Assembly (NCBI GenBank): GCA_001898165.1
Contig: MKTD01000061.1
Span: 1-38,825 of the forward strand
DNA: 38,825 nucleotides
Reading direction: 5' to 3'
Source of the DNA: Bacteroidia bacterium 43-41
GTDB lineage: Bacteria; Bacteroidota; Bacteroidia; Bacteroidales; Dysgonomonadaceae
The first letter of the stretch is position 1; each line of letters opens with the position of its first letter. A program made the position numbers and the translations under genes. Below the pieces are notes generated by a model. That model saw only the letters and a program-made list of their open reading frames with translations. It ran no database searches and had not been told where the DNA came from. Positions 1-8,387 of this stretch are shown here, in pieces.

Positions 1-81
1 AGGCAGCTGAATGTTGTTTTCTTGTCTTTTTCATATCACAAAATTAAGCATTTATTTTGGCTTAACCTGTTGTCCTAATTC

Positions 82-1152
82 TTGGGTATATTATATGTTG
101 CATCTTTTCTTGTTCGGTTATATCTTAATTCAGAAAAGTGGATCGGAGAAGCTCGTTATGATGATTGCGCAAAGATTGCACAAGAAATTATCGATGGGAA
201 ATATGGTCAGTATAGTATTGACGCAAGTTATACAGGCCCTTTCAGGGCTGGGATAAATGATTATGTTTCTCCAGAAAACATTTATCAATTTGAATTAAAG
301 AGAAATTATATTGAGCCAAGTTGGTTGTATAATATGTGGATGCATTATCAGTCTCGTTATAGTTTGGATAACGATTTTGGAGGATGGAATGGTGGAAATA
401 TTGCACCTTCAAGAGATCTTCAAGGTAATCTATACAGTCACAAATTAGGTATGACTTTCGAAAAATTCCCCACTGGAGATTTTAGAAAAAAACCATTCAC
501 TGTTACGAGCCCAGAAGGAGATTATGAAGGATTTTTTTTGATGGGTCAACAATACCATTTTGACTATGAGAACGGTTATGGTTATACTAATGAAATTATT
601 ACAGGAACTGAAGAGTATAATGGAAAACCTTTGATATTTGTTGATCAAGTTGGTCGTTTTTCTGAAGGTGAAACAGGTTTAGCAAAAGGATCCACTTTAA
701 TCAATGGAGAAGAAAATACAGGATATCGGTTAATGAAATTTCCCTGGTTACCACAGAGCAAAAATTTATTTTTTGCAAATGCAATCCCAGAAGTTCGTTT
801 AGCTGAAATATATTATTCGTTAGCGGAGTGTAAATATAGAAAAGGAGACAAAGAAACTGCAGCAAAATTGTTAGATTTAGTTAGAAAAAGGTATTATACA
901 TCAGAAGATTGGATTAAGTTTAGCTACGAGCTAAATCCCTCATTGCTAACAGATGATGAGTTGATAGATGAATGGGGCAGAGAATTCCTTGGTGAACGTA
1001 GAAGAAGAATAGATCTTGTAAGATGGGGATTATTTAGCAATACTTCGTGGTGGGATAAGTCACCTGATCAAACCAATCAAGATATATTCCCTATACCATA
1101 TCGAGCCCTTAATGCCAATCCTCTGTTAAATCAAACTACCCCAGGTTTCTAA
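82..1152 (+). CDS. SusD/RagB-like outer-membrane lipoprotein, C-terminal part only
   Basis: SusD proteins are surface lipoproteins that bind glycan and cap a SusC transporter. The reading frame starts at a weak TTG, and the protein matches the family from the middle helical region (LYLNSEKWIGEARYDDC, near residue 13) to the usual C-terminus (GREFLGERRRRIDLVRWG, then IFPIPYRALNANP). It has about 356 residues against about 500-580 for the family, so the signal peptide, lipobox and first 150-200 residues are missing. An in-frame TAA at 76-78 and no SusD-like sequence in any frame of bases 1-80 suggest a break rather than simple cutting by the window edge. No SusC is visible upstream because the window starts here. 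The sequence is AT-rich like the next gene. The family call is sure; whether the gene works is doubtful. Confidence 0.75.
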   Translation: MGILYVASFLVRLYLNSEKWIGEARYDDCAKIAQEIIDGKYGQYSIDASYTGPFRAGINDYVSPENIYQFELKRNYIEPSWLYNMWMHYQSRYSLDNDFGGWNGGNIAPSRDLQGNLYSHKLGMTFEKFPTGDFRKKPFTVTSPEGDYEGFFLMGQQYHFDYENGYGYTNEIITGTEEYNGKPLIFVDQVGRFSEGETGLAKGSTLINGEENTGYRLMKFPWLPQSKNLFFANAIPEVRLAEIYYSLAECKYRKGDKETAAKLLDLVRKRYYTSEDWIKFSYELNPSLLTDDELIDEWGREFLGERRRRIDLVRWGLFSNTSWWDKSPDQTNQDIFPIPYRALNANPLLNQTTPGF

Positions 1153-1234
1153 AAAGATGTATAGACACATTGTTATATGAAGGACTTTACCTATTTCTAC
1201 ATTAATAAAAAATAATAAATTAAATTATAGAGAA

Positions 1235-1894
1235 ATGAAGCAATACTTGTTGTTTATGATAATAAGCATAAATATAATCTTTAACAGTTGTAACACAAAT
1301 AACGGTTATAACGCATTATTTAAAGATGATCTTTCAAATGCTGATTACAATACTGATATTTGGACTTATAAAGATGGTGTTTTAACTGCTTCAGCCGATG
1401 AAGCAATTTGGACAATTAATGAATATGAAAATTTTATTCTTGATTTAGAGTTTAAAAATGACGTAAACACCAATAGTGGAGTTATAATCTACTGTCCTGA
1501 TAAAGAGAATTGGGTACCTTCCTCAATTGAAATTCAAATTGCCGATGATCATCACGAATTCTGGCAATCACTCCCAGAAAATGCAAGATGTGGCTCAATT
1601 TACGGTCATAAAGGAGCTAATGAACAATTGGTTGTTAAGAAGCCTGGATTATGGAATCATATGGTTATAACTGCTAAAGGACAACAAATAACGATAGAGT
1701 TAAATGGGAAAAAAATTGTAAATGCAAATCTGAGCGATTGGACCTCCGGAACAAAAAACCCCGATGGAACAGATATACCTGAATGGTTGCCCAAACCCTA
1801 TGCAGAGTTACAAACAAAGGGTTACATAGGTTTTCAAGGTAAACATGGAAAATCCGATATTTGGTTCAAAAATATAAAAATTAAACAAATTTAA
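1235..1894 (+). CDS. DUF1080 / 3-keto-disaccharide hydrolase-type lipoprotein
   Basis: This 219-residue protein has a lipoprotein signal (hydrophobic stretch ending NSC near residue 19) followed by one DUF1080 domain, a concanavalin-like beta sandwich. Family marks are NSGVIIYCPDKENW, SIEIQIADDH, GSIYGHKGANE, GLWNHMVITAKG, a C-terminal GYIGFQGKHGK and FKNIKIK. Some members of this family hydrolyse 3-keto-glycosides made by Gfo/Idh/MocA oxidoreductases, which fits the oxidoreductase gene starting one base after this stop. It probably sits in the periplasm or on the outer membrane. No active-site assignment is made here; the substrate is inferred from neighbours only. Confidence 0.85.
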   Translation: MKQYLLFMIISINIIFNSCNTNNGYNALFKDDLSNADYNTDIWTYKDGVLTASADEAIWTINEYENFILDLEFKNDVNTNSGVIIYCPDKENWVPSSIEIQIADDHHEFWQSLPENARCGSIYGHKGANEQLVVKKPGLWNHMVITAKGQQITIELNGKKIVNANLSDWTSGTKNPDGTDIPEWLPKPYAELQTKGYIGFQGKHGKSDIWFKNIKIKQI

Positions 1895-1895
1895 A

Positions 1896-3413
1896 ATGAA
1901 AAATATATCAAGACGTGACTTTTTAAAAGTTGGCACTACATCATTTGCTGGATTAACAATAATACCATCTTCAGTAATGGGTAAAAATTTCGGCTTTACG
2001 GCCCCTAGTGATAAACTAAATATTGCCGGTGTAGGGATTGGGGGCGTTGGTAGCGGTAACTTACGAAATATGAGCACAGAAAATATTGTTGCATTATGCG
2101 ATATAGACTGGAAATATGCTGCAAAAACGTTTGCTACTTATCCTAAAGCTATTAAATTTAAAGACTGGCGGCAAATGTTTGACAAAATGGGCAAGTCTGT
2201 CGATGCCATCATGGTTGCCACTCCCGATCACACTCATGCAGGGGTTGCAGCTCACGCCATTACTATGGGCAAGCATACTTATGTTCAAAAACCATTAACT
2301 CACAGCGTGTATGAATCCCGTTTACTCACCAGACTGGCAAAAAAGCATAAAGTCGCAACGCAAATGGGGAACCAGGGGAACTCTTTCGACTGGTGCAGAC
2401 AGGTTGCCGAATGGGTACAATCCGGGATTATCGGCGATGTTTATGAAGTTCATTCATGGACGGACAGGCCCATATGGCCTCAAGGCTTGCCCGAACCAAA
2501 AGGTGCCCCGGCCATTCCCGCCGGTTTGGACTGGGACCTGTTCATCGGGCCTGCCCAAAAGCGGCCATACAATCCCGCCTATACACCATGGAACTGGAGA
2601 GGATTCTGGGACTTTGGAACCGGCGCATTGGGCGATATGGCCTGTCACATTATGGACCCTTTATATTGGGCGCTGGATTTAAAATATCCCATAAGCGTAT
2701 CAGCCAGCTCGACATTGTCAAACCTATATTCTCCTCCGCAAGCTCAGGTGGTTACTTACAAATTCCCCGCGCGTCCGTCGAAAGGGAAGGTAAACATGCC
2801 GGAACTAAAAGTATATTGGTACGACGGGGGATTGTTACCCGACCGTCCCACGGAATTGAAGGACGGAGAGATGATGGGTGATGAGAATGGCGGAATTATC
2901 ATGATCGGGACAAAAGGAAAGATCATGACCGGATGCTACGGCATGAATCCCACATTGTTGCCAACCTCCAGGATGGCTGATTTTAAACAACCCGAACCGG
3001 TTATTCCAAGAATAAAGGGAGGAAACGGGAATATCTGGGCAACTAATGCCCACGAGCAAGACTGGATCAGGGCCTGCAAGGAATCTCCTTCAAGCAGGAA
3101 AGAGTCATCTTCCAACTTTCAGTTTTCAGGACCATTCAATGAAATGGTGGTAATGGGTGTGCTTGCTACCCGTCTTTCCGGATTGCATGGACTTCATCGG
3201 GAATTGCGATGGGACGGCGAGAATATGAAATTCACCAACATCTCCCCAACCGATAAAATTAAAATTGTCACGGTAGATGAATATGACGTAACGGATGGAC
3301 ACCCTAGATTTGATAGAAGATTTGCAGAATTTAATGCGCTGGATATGGCAAACGAATGGATTAACCATACATACCAGAACGGATTTAGCTTGCCGGCAAT
3401 GCCTACTATTTAA
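1896..3413 (+). CDS. Tat-exported Gfo/Idh/MocA family oxidoreductase
   Basis: This 505-residue protein starts with a twin-arginine signal (SRRDFLKVG, residues 5-13, then a hydrophobic stretch), so it is likely exported folded with its cofactor. A Rossmann domain follows (GVGIGGVGSGN for NAD(P) binding, VATPDHTHAG, then VQKPLTHS in place of the usual EKP), with the family's alpha/beta C-terminal domain after it. It probably oxidises or reduces a sugar or glycoside. The start lies one base past the DUF1080 stop, so the two are probably co-translated and act in one pathway. The first 250-400 bases use AT-rich codons like the upstream genes, while the rest is distinctly GC-rich, although the frame is unbroken. 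The substrate is unknown. Confidence 0.9.
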   Translation: MKNISRRDFLKVGTTSFAGLTIIPSSVMGKNFGFTAPSDKLNIAGVGIGGVGSGNLRNMSTENIVALCDIDWKYAAKTFATYPKAIKFKDWRQMFDKMGKSVDAIMVATPDHTHAGVAAHAITMGKHTYVQKPLTHSVYESRLLTRLAKKHKVATQMGNQGNSFDWCRQVAEWVQSGIIGDVYEVHSWTDRPIWPQGLPEPKGAPAIPAGLDWDLFIGPAQKRPYNPAYTPWNWRGFWDFGTGALGDMACHIMDPLYWALDLKYPISVSASSTLSNLYSPPQAQVVTYKFPARPSKGKVNMPELKVYWYDGGLLPDRPTELKDGEMMGDENGGIIMIGTKGKIMTGCYGMNPTLLPTSRMADFKQPEPVIPRIKGGNGNIWATNAHEQDWIRACKESPSSRKESSSNFQFSGPFNEMVVMGVLATRLSGLHGLHRELRWDGENMKFTNISPTDKIKIVTVDEYDVTDGHPRFDRRFAEFNALDMANEWINHTYQNGFSLPAMPTI

Positions 3414-3421
3414 TTTTAAAC

Positions 3422-3458
3422 GTAACAACCGTTTCTGAATTATAGAAACGGTTGTTAC
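3422..3458. terminator. Perfect inverted repeat, probable terminator
   Basis: GTAACAACCGTTTCT pairs perfectly with AGAAACGGTTGTTAC across a seven-base loop, nine bases after the stop of the oxidoreductase gene. There is no T-run, so it may act as an RNA-stabilising hairpin or a factor-assisted terminator rather than a classic intrinsic one. Confidence 0.6.
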
Positions 3459-3470
3459 AATCAATAGAAA

Positions 3471-3930
3471 ATGAGAAATTCAACTTTATTTTTTACTATT
3501 TTAGCATTGCTGACACTTGGATACCGGATGTTCGTCTAAAAAATTGGAGTCGAAAGCCGAAAAACAGGGAGGGAACAAGCAAACGGAAACATTGGACACC
3601 ATTTAATATTATACGGACAACCACGACGTTGGATTTATGATTGGTTGTAGTTACGGTAATGCACTCCGTTTGACAAGTAACGAAGCATACAAGGATGTCA
3701 TTGTCTAGGCGGCCAAATTATTATCCACCCGCTTCAACCCAATCACAAGTATGATATAATCTTGGAATGCCAACTCTAAAAAAGAATGGGCGAATAAGAT
3801 CATGATCAGCCCGAGCGGATCGGATTACCGGGCTCAGACAGATGAAAAACGGATTCTTTATTTTGAAGCATGCCGTGAGTAGCCTTCCGGATTATTATTT
3901 TCCGGAAACCTTAAAAAGAAAAAAAGATTT
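3471..3930 (+). pseudogene. Remnant of a GH88 unsaturated glucuronyl hydrolase-like lipoprotein
   Basis: An ATG at 3471 opens a typical lipoprotein leader (MRNSTLFFTILALLTLG), but the frame stops at once. Other frames then carry AEKQGGNKQTETLDTI, TDNHDVGFMIGCSYGNALRL, TSNEAYKDVIV, a stop, AAKLLSTRFNPITS, a stop, SWNANSKKEWANK, and finally LPDYYFPETLKRKK. These match in order the leader, the HDVGFM and RLTGNEAYK region, the LSTRFNP/SW region and the C-terminal ADYYFLEALLR of GH88 enzymes, which remove unsaturated uronates released by polysaccharide lyases. A working GH88 has about 380-400 residues; here several stops, frameshifts and at least one internal deletion shrink it to about 150 codons. 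The family assignment is by eye. Confidence 0.65.
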
Positions 3931-3961
3931 AGAATATAGATACAATTAAACTGTTACGACA

Positions 3962-5284
3962 ATGAACTATTCAAGAAGAAAATTTATCAAAACAGCAGGA
4001 CTGGCTACTGCCGGCACAATCATCTCCTCCAGAGTTGCCCTGGGCTCCAACTCCATCTGGACATCCAACAGCAACACGCTGAAAGTGGGACTGGTCGGCT
4101 GTGGCGGCCGTGGCACGGGTGCCGCGGGAGAAGCATTGAATGCGGATCCGAACGTTATCCTGACCGCAATGGCGGATGCTTTTGAAGACCAGCTGCAAAC
4201 CTCATTCAACACCCTCAAGGGAAAGTACGGGAATAAGGTGCAGGTGCCGGAAAGCAATAAATTTACCGGCCTCGACGCCTATCGGAAACTTGTTGACTCC
4301 GACGTGGATGTCGTCCTGCTGGCCGCTCCTCCCTGCTTCAGGCCTCAACACCTCGAGGCTGCCGTCAACGCCGGCAAGCATGTTTTCTGCGAAAAACCCT
4401 TTGCCGTGGACGCTCCCGGCTTACGCAGGGTGATGGAAACTGCAAGGAAGGCCGGGGCAAAAAACCTGTCCCTGGTTTCCGGATTCTGCTGGAGATACCA
4501 TCAACCCAAAAGGGATACTTTCGGAAGGGTGCTGGACGGTCAGATTGGCAAAATTCTGGGAGGGGAAGCGACCTACAATACCGGTGAGCTGTGGTTCAAG
4601 GAAAGGCAACGCGGGTGGTCCGACATGGAGTACAAACTCCGCAACTGGCTTTACTACAACTGGCTTTCGGGAGACCACCTTGTTGAACAGGCCATCCACG
4701 GCATCGACATGTTCTCCTGGGCCATGGGTGACAAGGCCCCGCTGAAAATCAGCGGTACCGGCGGAAGGCAAAAGAGAACCGATCCGAAATTCGGAAACGT
4801 ATACGACCATTTCGGGCTGACTTACGAATATGATGGCGGCGTGAAGATATATTTCTTCTGCCGCCAGCAGGAAGGGACAACCCCTTCATACGCGGTTGAG
4901 TTGACCGGGAAGGACGGCAGATGTTACGTGGACTGCCGGACCGGCGAACACAAAATTACCGGAAAGAACGCATGGAACCTGGCCGACGCGGCCAAATTCA
5001 CGGACGCGGAAGCTTACAGGCAGACAGGGGTAAGGGGCATGTACCAGGTAGAGCACGATGAATTGTTCGCTTCCATCCGGGCTAATAAACCGGTAAACGA
5101 CGGCGAGTGGATGACACGCTCCAACCTGCTGGCCCTGGCCGGCAGGATGGCCGCCTACTCGGGACAGACCGTCACGTTTGACCAGGCGCTGAACTCGTCG
5201 GAGGTATTATTCCCGGGAGATATTTCCCTGGATACGAAGTATGACCTTCCCGTTGCGATACCGGGGATTACGCCATTCAGATGA
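3962..5284 (+). CDS. Tat-exported Gfo/Idh/MocA family oxidoreductase
   Basis: The 440-residue product has a twin-arginine leader (SRRKFIKTAG, residues 4-13), then a Rossmann fold with VGLVGCGGRGTGAAGEAL and the motif GKHVFCEKP, whose lysine is the usual catalytic or cofactor-contacting residue. The Gfo/Idh/MocA C-terminal domain follows, with GDHLVEQAIHGIDMFSW carrying the conserved histidines. Members convert sugars, inositols or glycosides with NAD(P). It is a different subfamily from the 505-residue neighbour. A broken sugar phosphate isomerase/epimerase-like gene begins seven bases downstream, a frequent partner in 3-keto-glycoside loci. The gene is GC-rich, unlike sequence before about 2200. 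Its substrate cannot be read from the sequence. Confidence 0.92.
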   Translation: MNYSRRKFIKTAGLATAGTIISSRVALGSNSIWTSNSNTLKVGLVGCGGRGTGAAGEALNADPNVILTAMADAFEDQLQTSFNTLKGKYGNKVQVPESNKFTGLDAYRKLVDSDVDVVLLAAPPCFRPQHLEAAVNAGKHVFCEKPFAVDAPGLRRVMETARKAGAKNLSLVSGFCWRYHQPKRDTFGRVLDGQIGKILGGEATYNTGELWFKERQRGWSDMEYKLRNWLYYNWLSGDHLVEQAIHGIDMFSWAMGDKAPLKISGTGGRQKRTDPKFGNVYDHFGLTYEYDGGVKIYFFCRQQEGTTPSYAVELTGKDGRCYVDCRTGEHKITGKNAWNLADAAKFTDAEAYRQTGVRGMYQVEHDELFASIRANKPVNDGEWMTRSNLLALAGRMAAYSGQTVTFDQALNSSEVLFPGDISLDTKYDLPVAIPGITPFR

Positions 5285-5291
5285 GGTGAAA

Positions 5292-5850
5292 ATGAACAGA
5301 AGGGATTTTATCAAATCAGCGGGGTGATGGCGGGAGTTTCCGCCATCACCCCGCTTGCATCTGTGCCGGGCATAAACAAGGCGCCATCCATGACCGAGGA
5401 ACAAGAACCGCCAAGGGTGACGTTGAAAAAAGCGTTGATCCTCGGGATGATCCGGGACGAGGGTCCGCTCACGGACAAATTCAAGATTGCCCGCGATGCG
5501 GGCTTCGATGGCGTGAAATTGAACAGCCCTGTTGATCTCAGGACGTCTGAAGTCCTTGAAGCAAAATCGAAATCGGGAATGTGTTGCGCTGTGGTTGACC
5601 TGAACACTGGATCCACACCTTGAAGTCACGTATCATGCGGCTGCACATCAAGGAGTTCAGCCGTGAGAATATGAACTCAAAAGGGTTACGGGAAGGCTTT
5701 AAGGTGGATTTGCTTGAGGGGGACAACAACTGGCCGGTGGTGATGAAAGCTGTAAGGGACATTGGTCATAAGGGAGGCTGGTTGACAGCGGAAGTACCCG
5801 GCGGAGATTTAACGCATTTGAAGAAAATATCTGCACAAATATCTCTTCAA
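5292..5850 (+). pseudogene. Broken Tat-exported sugar phosphate isomerase/epimerase-like (TIM barrel) gene
   Basis: An ATG at 5292 begins a twin-arginine leader (MNRRDFIKSAG) that hits TGA. The leader continues in another frame as MAGVSAITPLASVPG, then runs into TLKKALILGMI and FKIARDAGFDGVKLNSPVDL, the first strands of an AP endonuclease 2-type TIM barrel. After a second break, HIKEFSRENMNSKGLREG and DLLEGDNNWPVVMKAVRDIG, then GGWLTAEVPGGDLTHLKKI, match the C-terminal third. The middle, with most metal ligands, is deleted: about 180 codons remain of about 290-310. The gene sits directly after an oxidoreductase, as intact homologues often do. At least one frameshift and one deletion make it non-functional. 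Confidence 0.75.
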
Positions 5851-6093
5851 TTATTATCTTTGCCACTTGATATATTTCTCTTACCTGTTCTCCGAGTTCT
5901 GAGCAGCGGATAATTTCCATTTCTTCATCCCAGGAAGTTTTCATTGTTGAGGCCACCGGTTTATGGAAGTTCATCACTTCCAGGATGTGGTTCCTGCCCA
6001 ATCGGATTCCTTTACTCTCCAACTGATGTCGTTTGGAAATAAAGGTAACTTGAATCACACCATTTTTATTCGGATTATCATATCATTAAACAT
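5851..6093. other. Decayed intergenic stretch without a clear gene
   Basis: From the end of the isomerase remnant to 6093 nothing is firmly recognisable. The minus strand from 6058 down to about 5850 can encode roughly 70 residues (MIQVTFISKRHQLESKGIRL at the start, then SWDEEMEIIRCSELGEQVRE) that do not look random, but no family is recognised and the frame continues as antisense of the isomerase remnant. It may be another gene fragment. Confidence 0.35.
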
Positions 6094-6234
6094 ATGATTT
6101 ACAATAAACAGATCAGGAGTTCTGATATCAGAAAAACTTTATACAAACTCGTCAAAGAAGGTAAACTCATTCATTCAGGAGGTAAAACTTATAGAAGATA
6201 TAGATTAAATGAAGTTGATAGCAAAAAAAAATAA
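6094..6234 (+). pseudogene. Small ORF resembling the winged-helix tail of a larger protein
   Basis: This 46-codon frame contains RSSDIRKTLYKLVKEGKLIH followed by SGGKTYRRYRLNE. That resembles the C-terminal winged helix found in AlbA_2/ATP-binding-type regulators and helicase-like proteins, with a recognition helix followed by a basic wing. The larger N-terminal body is absent, so it is most likely the tail of a deleted gene rather than a free-standing regulator. It ends 39 bases before the GH97 gene and overlaps nothing. A short expressed DNA-binding peptide cannot be excluded. The family guess rests on local resemblance only. Confidence 0.35.
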
Positions 6235-6239
6235 ATCCC

Positions 6240-6247
6240 TATCTTTG
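6240..6247 (+). promoter_or_regulatory. Possible Bacteroidota -7 promoter box before GH97
   Basis: TATCTTTG matches TAnnTTTG and lies 26 bases before the GH97 start codon. No convincing -33 TTG element is seen at the usual distance. Confidence 0.4.
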
Positions 6248-6273
6248 TACTACCAAACATAAAGAAACATAAC

Positions 6274-8268
6274 ATGAAAAGAACAAGTCAACTAATACTG
6301 ATGCTCTTGATCGTATGCGGAACAACACATGCACAAAAACAATACAGTATTTCATCGCCCGACGGGAAACTGACTGCCGGGATTACCGTAGGTGAACAAC
6401 TTACCTGGAGCCTGGCTAACGATGACCAGCAACTGATCACTCCCTCACCCGTGTCACTCACCCTGGCCGGCGGCGAGAAACTCGGCCCCGATGCCCGCGT
6501 GCTGCGCGCCAAACGGCAGAGTACCGATAAAGCTATTCCCTCTCCCTTCTGGATATCCTCCGAAGTGAAAGATAACTACAACGAGCTGCTGCTCATCTTC
6601 CGCGGCGACTGGGGCATCACTTTCCGCTTATATGACGACGGACTGGCCTACCGCTTCCACACCACCCGTAAGGGATTGCTCACCATCGCTTCGGAGGAGG
6701 CCACCTTTCGCTTTACGGGTGACCGCTATGCGTGGGTGCCTTATGTGAAGGGGGGACTGGGTGGCGACCAACTGCAGAGCTCGTTCGAGAACACCTACGT
6801 GCACACACCCCTCTCGCAGATCGACCGCGAACGGCTCATTTTTCTGCCGCTGTTGGCGGACGTAGCAGAAGGAAAACGGCTTCTGATCACCGAGGCCGAC
6901 CTGGAGTCCTACCCCGGCATGTACCTCACTCCCGATGAACAGACACCTCATACCCTCAGGGGCCTCTTCGCACAGGTGCCCGCCACCGTGGAGCAGGGAG
7001 GACACAACATGCTGCAGATGCGCGTCACCAAAAGAGAAGATTACATAGCGAAGACCGGAGGAAGCCGCAGTTTCCCCTGGCGTGTCTGTGTAGTGGCTGA
7101 CAACGATGCCGCGTTGGCCGCCAGCGATATGGTTTACCGCCTGGCAGCACCCGCACGACTGGCCGATACATCCTGGATCAAGCCCGGTAAGGTTGCCTGG
7201 GAGTGGTGGAACGACTGGAACATCTACGGTGTCGACTTCAAAGCCGGCATCAACAACGATACCTACAAGTACTATATCGATTTCGCTTCGAAACACGGCA
7301 TTGAATATGTAATCCTTGACGAGGGATGGGCCGTCAACCTGCAGGCCGACCTGAAGCAGGTGATCCCGGAGATCGATATTCCCGAGCTGATCGCCTACGG
7401 TCGTGACCGCGGCGTAGGGATCATCCTCTGGGCCGGTTACCACGCTTTCGACCGCGATATGGAAGAGGTGTGCCGCCACTATGCCGCAATGGGCGTGAAG
7501 GGATTCAAGGTTGACTTTATGGACCGCGACGATCAAAATCTGGTTGACTTCATCTATCGCGCCTCCGAGACCGCCGCACGATATAAACTGCTGCTCGATT
7601 TCCACGGCATGTACAAACCCACCGGGCTGAACCGCACCTGGCCCAACGTCCTCAACTTTGAGGGAGTGCACGGCTTAGAGCAGCTGAAGTGGTCCCCGGA
7701 GAGCGTTGATATGGTCACCTACGACGTCACCGTCCCCTTTATCCGCATGGCGGCAGGGCCAATGGATTACACTCAGGGAGCGATGCGCAACGCCGCACAC
7801 GGCAGCTACCGGCCGGTCAACTCCGAGCCTATGAGCCAGGGCACGCGCTGTCGTCAGTTAGCCCTGTACGTGGTATTCAACTCGCCGATCAACATGCTGT
7901 GCGACAGTCCCACCGAGTACATGCGTGAGCCTGAGTCGCTCGAATTTATTGCCTCCGTCCCCACCGTTTGGGATGAGACCGTACCCCTCAACGGCAAGGT
8001 GGGCGAATATATAACACTGGCCCGCCGCAGCCACAACGATTGGTACATTGGCGGTATCACCGGTTGGGAGAGTCGTGATATGACGGTAGATCTCTCCTTT
8101 CTTCCCTCAGGACAGTACGAGATGACCCTTTTCCGTGACGGCACCAACGCTCATCACAAGGGTACCGACTACCGGAAGGAAACACGGAGTGTTACATCGG
8201 GTGAGACTGTCCAACTACACCTTGCGCCCGGAGGCGGCTTCGCTGTAAAACTACAAAAAAAGATATGA
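6274..8268 (+). CDS. GH97 family glycoside hydrolase, retaining-type
   Basis: The 664-residue protein has a signal peptide (cut near THAQ, residues 18-21) and is probably periplasmic. The GH97 layout is complete: an N-terminal beta sandwich (SPDGKLTAGITVGEQLTWSL), a catalytic (beta/alpha)8 barrel (KVAWEWWNDWNIYG, EYVILDEGWA, GVGIILWAGYHAFDRD) and a C-terminal beta domain. GFKVDFMDRDDQ places Asp414 where retaining members such as the Bacteroides alpha-galactosidase carry their nucleophile. The inverting SusB-type alpha-glucosidases lack this Asp and use two glutamates instead. Glu463 in NFEGVHG is a likely acid/base. Alpha-galactosidase activity is therefore more likely than alpha-glucosidase, though other alpha-linked sugars are possible. 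Length is normal and no defects are seen. Confidence 0.93.
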   Translation: MKRTSQLILMLLIVCGTTHAQKQYSISSPDGKLTAGITVGEQLTWSLANDDQQLITPSPVSLTLAGGEKLGPDARVLRAKRQSTDKAIPSPFWISSEVKDNYNELLLIFRGDWGITFRLYDDGLAYRFHTTRKGLLTIASEEATFRFTGDRYAWVPYVKGGLGGDQLQSSFENTYVHTPLSQIDRERLIFLPLLADVAEGKRLLITEADLESYPGMYLTPDEQTPHTLRGLFAQVPATVEQGGHNMLQMRVTKREDYIAKTGGSRSFPWRVCVVADNDAALAASDMVYRLAAPARLADTSWIKPGKVAWEWWNDWNIYGVDFKAGINNDTYKYYIDFASKHGIEYVILDEGWAVNLQADLKQVIPEIDIPELIAYGRDRGVGIILWAGYHAFDRDMEEVCRHYAAMGVKGFKVDFMDRDDQNLVDFIYRASETAARYKLLLDFHGMYKPTGLNRTWPNVLNFEGVHGLEQLKWSPESVDMVTYDVTVPFIRMAAGPMDYTQGAMRNAAHGSYRPVNSEPMSQGTRCRQLALYVVFNSPINMLCDSPTEYMREPESLEFIASVPTVWDETVPLNGKVGEYITLARRSHNDWYIGGITGWESRDMTVDLSFLPSGQYEMTLFRDGTNAHHKGTDYRKETRSVTSGETVQLHLAPGGGFAVKLQKKI

Positions 8269-8387
8269 GAATCGTGAAAACAATTTTCCGTCATACCTTC
8301 TGTGCATTGCTAGGGTTACCGCTCCCTATTGTTGCAGCATGCAACGGCAATCGTCCGGAAAAGAGTGTACCGCCTTCGAAGAGATGA
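8265..8387 (+). pseudogene. Lipoprotein leader stub after GH97
   Basis: An ATG overlapping the GH97 stop (ATGA) opens 40 codons with a complete lipoprotein leader: MRIVKTIFRHTF, a hydrophobic stretch, then VAAC near residue 26, then NGNRPEKSVPPSKR and a stop. The ATGA overlap points to a once translationally coupled gene, probably another exported enzyme of the GH97 operon. Nothing recognisable follows the stop, so the body has been deleted. A true 40-residue lipoprotein is possible but less likely. Confidence 0.5.

Noticed and set aside
2311-2881. Plus-strand frames of 123 and 141 codons
   Set aside because: They are out-of-frame readings of the GC-rich half of the oxidoreductase gene.
6628-7671. 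347-codon open frame on the minus strand
   Set aside because: It lies wholly inside the GH97 gene, which has clear family motifs along its length. GC-rich codon use leaves the antisense strand open.
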